Assembly: GCF_027596085.1 (NCBI RefSeq)
Contig: NC_072452.1
Span: 5,204,814-5,268,813 of the forward strand
Source: Anoplopoma fimbria
Lineage: Eukaryota > Chordata > Actinopteri > Perciformes > Anoplopomatidae
Direction: 5' to 3'
DNA length: 64,000 nt
Within the stretch, counting starts at the first letter, position 1. Every line of letters starts with the position of its first letter. The position numbers and the translations under genes were made by a program. Shown piece after piece: positions 55,701 through 64,000 of the stretch. The notes below the pieces were generated by a model. The model saw nothing but the letters and a program-made list of their open reading frames with translations. It was not told the DNA's origin and made no database searches.

Positions 55701-58700
55701 TTCCAAAGTCTTGTTACCATGTCAGTTTTATAATCTCTAAAATCTATTTTAGCAAAGAGTGTGCCCTGCTGCATGTAAATCATGAAGTACAGGTCGTGTG
55801 TGATGATTACAAGACCCCTGGTTAGCCAGCTATCGGTACAAATCACTAATGTAACCACACAAACGTATGACCTTGGGATTATATGGTTCTATCTGCATTC
55901 AGAGTGGATATTGATCTCCCCGATGGCAAAACTGACCCGCAGGCACCCCATCATCAAAGACCAGATGGGTCACAATTATATTAAGAGGAGACAAATGAAG
56001 AAATGAATGGTTAACAGGTTCCCAATTAAATAGATAGCTAAGTGATGAAATATATTTATAAATTAGATAAATTAATATCAAATAAAAACAACAAAATATC
56101 TCCCATATATTAATTATAAAAGGCAATTCAATTGACAATTTATTTCTTTTGATGGATATCAAGTATCAGGAGGCTGGCTTTGTTCTTGATCCCACTGCAG
56201 ATTGTTTTATTTCATGGCATGTTTACTTGAGGTTGACACTTTTATAAATCAACCTCTGGGGCCAGATCACCATCCGGTCCCAGCGACAGAGTTGATGTAG
56301 TTAAAGTCATTACACATTGGTCAGTCAGAAAGAGAGCTGGAAATGGAAGAAACCTTTAGATGGAAGAGCCCACGTTGGTGATTCACCAGCTCATCACCGA
56401 GATCTTCAGGGCTAACTAGGCTGAGAGGACTCTGGTCCAAGGTAAGCTAGGCGTATGACGTTAAGGCAAGCTTTTTCACTTATGTTTTAAAAATGGTTCC
56501 TAAAAGGGCTCATTTTTCATATTAATGCTGTATTGTGTCTTTACGCTGTTGGCGTTTTGGCTCCTTGCATCGTTCTGTGTCGCACGCTTTAAACATTAAA
56601 GGCAAACTGCAGTGAACATATTGACTAAAGCTAATAATACCATAAAAATAATTCATATATTTCATCGCTTATTTGTTTCATTGTCAATATATTAATTATG
56701 CGATTTAGTTTCTTTATTGTTATATTTTTTAGAAAAACGTATTGAAGGTGGAACTTTTTTGCAGGTTCTATTTGCTTAAGCAGGGCAAAAGTGAAGGATT
56801 TTTTTTTACAAAAAAGTGATGTGGTTATTTGTTATGAAACATTTCATTAATGTATTCATTTCTGAGTGGAGTTATAGTTCAGGATGTTTGATAGCAGGCA
56901 AAAAATCAGTAACATTCTACTAACGTGCTTTACTTTAATATTAAAAGTCTTTGATTTGACTCGATGTCTAAAAGACAGATTTAAACTGACAATCCTATAA
57001 ATATAGTTCCACTAACAACACAATTCAACCCATTCTTTTTTTGTCTGCTGCTGTCCGTCTGGCTGCTGTTCTTCTTCCCAGTGAACTTCTCTTTCTGCTT
57101 CTTCATTTCCACTGCTCCATGTTTTTGCTTACACAAACTAGTTTCCACTGTCAGGGCCTGAGCTTTGAATGTGATCTCAATACTGAACTGACACAAACTC
57201 AAGCATGGTAGAGTTAGTATTCCATTAGTGAATGTTTAGTAACTAGCAGCATAAAACTTAATTTATTTCAGATTTCTACATAGTACATTTCTGGCTGATG
57301 ACTACTGTGATCTCAAAAACATTAGCGTGAGTTGTGTAATTGACCTTATCAATCCATCTATCTTGAACAATTACTAAGTTAAGTAAATTTAGTGTGTTGA
57401 TTCATTGAAAAAGATCCCCATTAGCTGATGCCAGTGGCACGAGATGTTCTACTTGGGGTCTGAATCCTTTACATCATATTCATCACATCACATTTGTGTT
57501 GCTCTATGTTCATCAAATTTGTACTTAAAAAAAAATGTATTTGTTTTGCATCATGAAAGTCGTGGTCTGGTTTTCTCAACTATAATTCAGTTGTAGTTTA
57601 AATGACGTCTTTTAGTAATTAGACTCAACTTAGTTTGCATCTTTAAGAGCGTCATTCACAATGTCTCTAATGCCTTTTAGCAGTTTCATGATCTTTTAAG
57701 CTCCTTTGAACCTCAGCCAAGGAGCAGTACGGTGACAGGCAGAACCTTATTTGTCCTCTCTCCACATTCTGAACACTGATTGGTGCTTTGCAGATAGAAC
57801 CTTATAGAACCAAGTAGAGTTTGGAGATGGAACCTCTTTCTTTTCTCACATTAAAATTCCAGTAATCAAAAATTTACCAAAAGTAAAATGAATCATGTGA
57901 ATAACAACATTTTGACAGAAATATCTAATTAATCCTTCATTGGTCACAGTATATTAACAAAGATGATCCAATATCTAAATGACAACAGTTCCTTCATCAT
58001 GAAACGGTGCCAGATGTAAAGATGAAGGCTGCAAAGGCAATAAGATAACGCACATCCTCTAGTATAACATTTTGCCCATGCTACAGTATCACAATACAGG
58101 AAACAATCTGATGCTATATATTTTCAACTGCATATTTTAACAGAATATTGGAAGACTGAGGACAAACAATATAAATGAAGTTGAAATCTTTTTAAAATGC
58201 AGCTGTCAAACAGTTCAGATGTCTGTAGTGAGCAATGGTCACCCCCTCTTCTTATAGCATAGCAAATGTTTAAACGCTGTTCAAATGTTATGACTATATG
58301 TTACACATATAATTAATATGTTGCGATAAAATATCCAAATACAAAAGTATGCTTTAAAGATTGACAGCAGTTCTCTAACTTCAATTGTCCTAAAGTTTTC
58401 CCTTTTAAAAAAAAAAAAAAAAATAAGTTTAGGTTTGAAAATAACATTTTTAAGGTTGCAGGGTGGTGTAGTTTCTGTGTACCCGATTCAGAACAATTGA
58501 TTCTTCATTGTGGACAAAGATGCTGTTTTCTAGCTACTCACACAAAACAAACATTGGTGTGAATTTGTTGTCTTGTGATGTAATTTGTTTGAGTCTGGAC
58601 ACATGTGTTTGTAATCAAGATAGAATATTCTGTGCCCATTCTTTTGAGCCCTTGCAGACAGGCAACGTCTGGTTAGGTTAAAGAAAAGGAATAAACAGTT

Positions 58701-61700
58701 GTAGTCATACCGGCGTGACTGCAGAGGCAAACATAACAGGCGTCCCACAATGACATGACAGTTTTGAGTAGTTGCTGCCCATGGTGCTTTGGGTGAACTT
58801 GGCTCTCTCTATGCATATTGAAGGAATTAAAGTTAAATGTGGTATTTTTTGCTGCTAAACCTTTGCCTGTGAGAACATTCTGCCAGTTCTCAATGTAGAG
58901 GGAGCAGTACAGTCAGCCCATGGTTTGGTTTGCTTAATAATACAAGGCTTAATGACTGATGGACTTAGAATACTTGGAGCAAAGTTTGAAAGTAACATTT
59001 CTTTATTCCTCCTTGGGCATAGAATGTGCTAAACATACTTTTTCACTTTGACCATATTTCCATGGGTTTGTTGGGATAAAGAACCTTGTTGGACTAGGAT
59101 TCTCAAACTCCTTCGTAGTCTTGTCATAAACCCCTGGTTTTTATTCAGTTCGTTTTGAAGTGCCGATGTGTGCATCAACACTTAAATGTATTCTAAAAAA
59201 TAATGCAACAATCTCTTTTCAAGCTCAATTAGCACCAGCACCTGATGAGTGCTTGTGCTGATTATTGATGTGTTTCGGGATGGTGCTGTTCAGTATCTTG
59301 TTGCCTAATGTTGCCTCTCTCTAATGGTTTAATATTTCATATTCAGTAGGCACTTGCTCATGTGTTAGAGTTAGAGCCCTTGATTTGTAGCAAGCACACT
59401 GCTGTGTTTACCTCCAAATGTTAGATATCTCACTTACAGCCTCCGGTTCTTTTCTTTTTTTACCATAGCGTCTACACATTTTTGATTGTGTCATGTTCAC
59501 CTCTGGCTGAGGTTAGTCTAGGACTGAGTACGGCTTGGGTCTCACATGCTTGCTTTAGAAAACCGGTCTCCATGCACCAGATCATGTTTCAGATTTGAGG
59601 GGCACTGTTTTACTCAGGACTATACACTTGAGTATACCACTTGGTAAACATTCTTCTGGGATCGTGCCCCCGAGCAGTGGTGGACTGTTTTTGGTCGGCT
59701 GGAGCAGTACTAACACAGAGGACAAGCTTGTCTTTTTATAGAGATACTTTGTCCTGAAGCTGGGACTGCTGCTGTTTGGGTGTCATTTTTTTTCATAGCT
59801 TATGGTTTAGCCTGTGTAACTACACAAGCACTTGTAGTACATTGTTCATCGTTGATTTATTTATTTGGTAATGCTAATGAGCTCTGCAATGAACCAGCAC
59901 TATATCTCAGCTAACCGTATAACTGGAGCTTTCGTCTATCATAGTGATAAAGAAGAGAACAGTTTGAGTTGGTAAGTCTGAAGACGCCTTAATGTGATAC
60001 AGGTGATCACAGCCATTTCTCTCCAAATACTAACTCAACTCCAGTACAGATTTAACCCCTTTATGTCTGTTTAGCTGCGTATGACTGAAGTATTTCATGT
60101 AAACAAGACGCAGGAGCTCTCCCTGTGTAAGTGGTGGCCTCTGAACAACTTGGTTAAGATAATATCTCACCAGTGGCCTGTAAAAGCTTTCTTTGTTTCC
60201 AGACACTTTATATGAACTATTTGTTTTGCTGGAGGATGGACAACCATGGGCTCTGGTCTTTACCATCTGCTGCCAACATCCCCTCACTCCCCCAGGTTTT
60301 GTCTGAGCCATGGTGTTGCCTGTCTGCACTGGCCTTTATTGTCACTGTCAGACCTGATATTGAAGTTTCAACATCTCCACGTTACAAGAGACACTTTTGG
60401 CTTGTTGTACAGGGTTGATCTTACTGAGGTTGTCCTGACAGAAGAAATCCCTAGTCATGTGGTTTCTTCTAGAATGATGGCCAGAATGATCATATCTGTA
60501 CCACAAAGACTTAAAGTGGATGTTTTGCCGGTGTAGGTCCAGCCTGGGATGGGCCTATCCTAGCTGAACAGGACACTGTTAGTTGAATCAAAGGGAGAAA
60601 ACCATATGGGTGCAACCAGAAGTGCCTGTTGTACTCATGCTAACTGTGACTAAAGGTGGATAGAGGCTGTGTGATTTTGACCCCTGCCCCTCTACTGTCT
60701 GCCCTAGTGTTTAGACTCGTCAGTGGGGAAGAGGAAAAGAAGCTTGGCTGTTAGCTCTTCTCAGGACCCATCTTTCTCAGGATTAAACCAGGTGTGACCT
60801 TTACCACAACACCAGCTGCCTCACAACAGCAGTTGTCGCTTTGCAATCATACCTAACTACTACACTGGTTTTAAAGTGAATCAGATCACCAGCACCCATC
60901 TTGCACTCATAATACCCAATGTATGTACTCCCCCACTCAGTGTGCACTTACAAACATTACAATGGGAAAGGAAAGCATACTTCCCAGCAGCATTGTCTAG
61001 GGAGTAGCTATTCTCTCACTTTGTTGTAATATGGGGTCCCAGTCCCTCTAATCGTGGCATTGCCTACATTAAAAGCCTGCTTCTGTCTCTTTTAATGTGA
61101 TGTTTGTCCTGATCATAGTTCATATCAAATCAAAATCAAACCCGATCTCAGAGCCAAGACCGTATTAAATGTGATTTAACTAGATCTTTGTATTAATAAA
61201 AAGCAGGATATCTAACTTAGACTTAGCAATTTGGCTCCCAGAACGGATGTTTAATTAAATTGTACTGATAAAAACTAAATCAGTATCCATCCCTTTAAAA
61301 AGTATAGATGTCTATTAATATACAATAATTTTATACCCAATGCATTTTTTGACTCTTCCCAACTGAGCTGCATATTTAACAGAAAATTCAACAATGATGT
61401 GTAATGCAAATGAAGAACAACACTAAAACAAGTCTTTTTAAAATGCCAAGCGAGACGTTGGCCCTTTTTCTATTTAAGAAGGTGAAAGTATGATAGTACT
61501 CACTAAGATACAAAGAGAACCTAAGCTAACATGGAGCTGCTTCATCAGACAGAGCAAACTGTCACTTTCAATTGTTAATTAAAACAACTGCTTGCTTTTC
61601 ATGTTTTATCCATTGCGGGCCCTGTTCAGCTGTTCATGTGAAAATGCTCACATTAACGTGTTTTCTAAGAGAGCTTAATGATTATGCCAAACTTTTAAGG

Positions 61701-63801
61701 ACTTTATTAACTTTCAAAATAAACGTTTTACACCTGCTCAGCTTAAATTTGCAATTTAATTTTCCATGGGTGTCAAAATGGCATGAGACTCTTTTTTTGT
61801 TGCATTAGCCTCAAATGTCTTTCAGCAGGCAGTTGGTTGGCAGTAAGCACCATATTCTTAAATTTGAGATGGTTGAGCCAACATTTTCTTACCAGGGGTC
61901 CTTTTTCAGGCCAATGTAAATATCACATGCTTTACCAGGACTAAGCCTCTCACATTGGCTGGTTCTGCGGTCTTAATATGGGTTTATAAGGAGCAAACTC
62001 TATTTCAATACATTTTTAAATCTCTGAAACATTTTCTGACTTAAAAAGAGAAATTGTCAAAATTTAATTTGTGTTTTACACTATGAGTTGGTGAAATTGA
62101 GCATATGCAGGTACTCATTGGCAGCACTGTAGATCCATCTGAGCAGGCCTAAATTAAACTATTTAGACAGCTATTTACCTTTCAAGGCTTGAAAGTAACT
62201 AAAACGGTACATTTAAATGCCGATAGATAAAGTTTCCTGAAGCAGCTGGCCTAATTAGTAATTCAGGAAGAGACTAGCCAGTATGGTGTTGCACTTCAGC
62301 TGTGCTGGGAGGGAGGTGTACCTACAATCTCAGAAATGTATTTTCTTCAGGCGTGTAGTTTGTCTGAATTTACCAGAATTTCGAGACACTATGTGTAAGC
62401 TGCTATTCTAGATTTTCTGGTATGGTCACATTTGGTCATAGCATGGACAAGGAATGTCTTTATAAGTGGCAGTATCATTTTGTCTTAGGTCCATGCTGTG
62501 GTAGTGTCGATGTGTTTGAAACATTTTTTCCAGTAAGTTTTCTCCATAACAATGTGTAGATTTGAAGGAAAGAGGATTTCTTTAACTTCTGTTTCACTTC
62601 TGGTTGTTTTCCCATTGAAGGTGCCTGTTAGGGTTGAAAAGAAGTTGTTGTCTTAAAGTTTGATTTTACTGCATTCTGCTTTAGTGGCAATAGATGCCCT
62701 GGTTTCAAGTTTGTATGAAAAGACTTCCATGTCTCACATGATCATCTGCTCTGCTTACATTCGCAAACAACAGGGCACATACTATAGATGTTATAAGGAC
62801 ACCTGTATGACAATTAATATAATACAACTTTTCTGAGATCTGACGTTCATGTGGCTAGAAGAAGGATGATGACAGCAATCCCTAAATGTACCAGCTGTAC
62901 AGCTCTAATCTAAAAATGAGATTGAACTGTTAGACCGTCACTGCAGAGGTGTATTCTCTGGACTTTTAGACCAGTGACTCATTTCTTTTCACAGTGACTG
63001 TTCTGACAAACATTGACCAGCTGTGGTTAAGGGCACATCAGGGCTTTTCCTAACTATGGAGGATGTATGTAGATGGATAAGATGACATAGGCAGACAGAG
63101 TCCTAGTCATTCCCTACCTGTTGAACTCCTATAATTCTGAAACAGATACTCTTGCTACTGGTCTCTAAGTTGTCTTGATGTTTGGATTAGCAGTTAGCCC
63201 ACATGCATGGATGTGAGGTTGGGGTGGGTTCGGTGTGTCTTTTTAGTCTGCTTCTTCATGAAGTTTTCAACTTGTGCATGGTCAGGGAGTATACCCTGGA
63301 TGTTTACTGTGCTTTAGCATACAAGCCATTAGGAAATACAGATGCCATCTGTATTTGTGATGGGGAAAAAAACCTGACTGCATCACTGTTAAAATTAGTG
63401 TAATTAAGTGGCATAGTTGTAGGTGGTCAAACAAAATGTCTGACTAATGAACAGTATAGTTTTAGGAAACCACACAATACATTAAAAGAAACCGGGCAGA
63501 TTGATGAGAGGATTTTGAGCTAACTGTATTCCACTGCTGAATCTCTTCTGTGTAAAATATGGGATTTTTGTGCATCTTCATTTCTGATTAACCTTTGGGT
63601 TATCATTGCTCTGGGATGTCACTGACGAATAACCACCATGTGTTCTCTCCCTCTCTGTCAGTTGTTCCTTATTGACTTTGGTTTGGCGAAGAAGTACCGA
63701 GACAACCGAACGCGACAGCACATCCCCTACAGAGAAGACAAGAACCTGACTGGCACAGCGCGCTATGCCTCCATCAACGCACACCTGGGCATTGAACAGA
63801 G
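47619..63801 (+). CDS. csnk1a1: Casein kinase 1 alpha, 5' part of gene (five constitutive exons plus one alternative exon)
   Basis: Ser/Thr kinase of the CK1 family, cytoplasmic and nuclear; known roles include priming phosphorylation of beta-catenin in the destruction complex. Constitutive exons are 47619-47741, 48290-48396, 54507-54633, 54950-55048 and 63662-63801. Their translation joins without gap into residues 1-198 plus two bases of codon 199, essentially identical to my memory of human CK1 alpha. Visible motifs: glycine loop GSGSFGD (about residues 24-30), VAVK with Lys46, HRDIKPDN with catalytic Asp136, DFG at about 157-159, and the CK1-specific [16 protein letters not shown] block. 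All introns have GT and AG ends with consistent phase. An alternative exon at 60708-60791 inserts 28 residues before the DFG segment. The C-terminal lobe and tail lie past the window end. Paralogue confusion with CK1 delta/epsilon is unlikely, because the [22 protein letters not shown] start and the L exon are alpha-specific. Confidence 0.97.
47742..48289 (+). other. csnk1a1: csnk1a1 intron 1, made mostly of tandem repeats
   Basis: The 548 bp intron holds six copies of a GGGGACACACTGCTCATACA unit (47752-47910) starting about ten bases after the donor. A (CA)n tract follows at 48001-48051, then a (TG)n tract at 48174-48219 and TG-rich sequence up to the acceptor. The CA and TG blocks are complementary in the same transcript. 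Confidence 0.85.
48290..48396 (+). CDS. csnk1a1: csnk1a1 exon 2
   Basis: Encodes EVAVKLES through GIPHI plus two bases of an Arg codon (35 codons + 2 nt). It holds the ATP-anchoring lysine (Lys46). The acceptor TTGCAG follows a TG-rich stretch rather than a normal pyrimidine tract, and the donor is CAG|GTAAGA. A CTGTGAGG/GGACCGGGG-type tandem repeat starts about 15 bases after the donor. Confidence 0.97.
48772..48931 (+). repeat. 20-base minisatellite
   Basis: Eight copies of GACCCGTAGTCTCTATACCG in exact 20-base register, the later ones with CTCCAT in place of CTCTAT. Confidence 0.95.
49499..49741 (+). mobile_element. tRNA-derived SINE in csnk1a1 intron 2
   Basis: GGGCGGCTGTGGCACACGAG head with A-box-like region and GGTGGTTCAAACCCC B box. 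The body ends TTCCCCATTGTGGGACTAAT then AAAGGCTTA(ATT)n. A different tail from the other SINEs. Confidence 0.85.
54507..54633 (+). CDS. csnk1a1: csnk1a1 exon 3
   Basis: Completes the split Arg codon, then reads [20 protein letters not shown] through MLADQ (1 nt + 42 codons), bounded by CCCCAG and CAG|GTATCT. It covers the hinge and start of the C-lobe. The preceding intron is about 6.1 kb. Confidence 0.97.
54950..55048 (+). CDS. csnk1a1: csnk1a1 exon 4
   Basis: Thirty-three codons in phase 0 at both ends ([10 protein letters not shown] through GRHCNK), bounded by TCTTCAG and AAG|GTAAGA. It carries the catalytic loop HRDIKPDN; the Asp is residue 136 when counted from the ATG. Both alternative downstream joins (to the L exon or directly to exon 5) begin in phase 0, so either product stays in frame. 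Confidence 0.97.
55049..63661 (+). other. csnk1a1: csnk1a1 introns around the L exon
   Basis: About 5.7 kb before and 2.9 kb after the alternative exon. Mostly AT-rich single-copy-looking sequence with few tandem repeats, in contrast to the rest of the window. Apart from the L exon I found no coding segment. The low repeat load may reflect splicing-regulatory constraint, which is inference. Confidence 0.6.
60708..60791 (+). CDS. csnk1a1: csnk1a1 alternative 'L' exon (CK1 alpha-L insert)
   Basis: An 84-base, phase-0 cassette exon, bounded by a pyrimidine-rich tract ending GCCCTAG and by CAG|GTGTGA. Its 28 residues begin [12 protein letters not shown] and end [11 protein letters not shown]. 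They match the remembered human CK1 alpha-L insert (CLESPVGKRKRS ... [11 protein letters not shown]) at nearly every position. In mammals and birds this insert supplies a basic nuclear-localisation signal (the GKRKR cluster, intact here) just before the DFG segment. It lies 5.7 kb after exon 4 and 2.9 kb before exon 5, so skipping restores the short form in frame. The donor is weaker than those of the constitutive exons, which fits regulated inclusion. Confidence 0.93.
63662..63801 (+). CDS. csnk1a1: csnk1a1 exon 5 (last exon in window)
   Basis: Forty-six codons + 2 nt: [20 protein letters not shown] through HLGIEQ, then AG of the next Ser codon before donor AG|GTCTGT. It contains the DFG metal-binding motif and the activation segment. 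The acceptor is CTGTCAG after a C/T-rich tract. The gene continues past 64000. Confidence 0.97.
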
Positions 63802-64000
63802 GTCTGTGCGCACATCTAATATTTTATTCTCAAAGACAATTTTCAATGTTTCCATGTTTAAGATAAATATTTCTGGATGATAATTAAGTGTTTGGTCTTG
63901 GCATTTGAAAACATGGGAACTGGTTTGCTCAGTTGAGCAGAGCTACCAAGGCAAGACTTGAGTCGATCTTCACAGGTATCTGTTGACGTTTTAATCTGGT

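Overview
This is a vertebrate nuclear segment, almost certainly from a ray-finned (teleost) fish. Coding sequence is sparse and split by introns with GT-AG borders. Very long (CA/TG)n tracts are common. The mobile elements are typical of fish: Tc1-like transposons with ~200 bp inverted repeats and TA target sites, L2/Maui-type LINE fragments, and tRNA-derived SINEs. I cannot name the species. Gene names rest on remembered family sequences, not on a search.

Three protein genes can be supported, two on the minus strand and one on the plus strand. (1) stox2 (storkhead-box 2), minus strand. Two alternative first coding exons are present: a long STOX1-like N-terminus at 25777-25431 and the short 'MKKT' N-terminus at 16142-15935. 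Both end in the same splice phase. The shared winged-helix exons lie beyond the left edge. The long first exon carries an apparent 1-base frameshift at a run of six C's. (2) A small secreted Kazal-type (SPINK-like) serine protease inhibitor, minus strand, 38633-33887. It is assembled here from three phase-compatible exons; the last exon was not found. Its exon-2 acceptor sits directly against a 115 bp (TG)n tract, and its Kazal exon appears to use a GC donor. (3) csnk1a1 (casein kinase 1 alpha), plus strand, from its ATG at 47619 through the exon ending at 63801; the rest of the gene is past the right edge. The alternative 28-residue 'L' exon with a basic nuclear-localisation motif is present at 60708-60791.

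Layout. 1-15934: stox2 intron with a TTAA-flanked MITE, a GGCC-ended DNA transposon, CA tracts, a SINE, a decayed Tc1 element (6291-7903), a Tc1 element with an uninterrupted transposase (10555-12145), and an L2 3' end whose tail expanded into a minisatellite. 15935-17700: short stox2 exon and its presumed promoter, with G-rich tracts. 17700-25430: intron sequence between the two first exons. 25431-26215: long exon and CpG-rich promoter. 26216-27366: a 1.15 kb GCTGCGTAACGG-type array. 27367-33886: intergenic, with repeats. 33887-38633: SPINK-like gene with two more transposons in its introns. 38634-46800: intergenic LINE, SINE and minisatellite sequence, including a LINE inserted into a minisatellite and itself carrying a SINE. 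46800-64000: csnk1a1 promoter/5'UTR and first half of the gene.

The three genes show no sign of acting in one pathway. No operon, CRISPR array, endogenous retrovirus or credible stand-alone tRNA/rRNA gene was seen. The most interesting signals are splice sites built next to microsatellites in the SPINK-like gene, two cases of a minisatellite arising inside a transposon whose single-copy relative is in the same window, and a near-perfect 21 bp hairpin at a LINE deletion junction.
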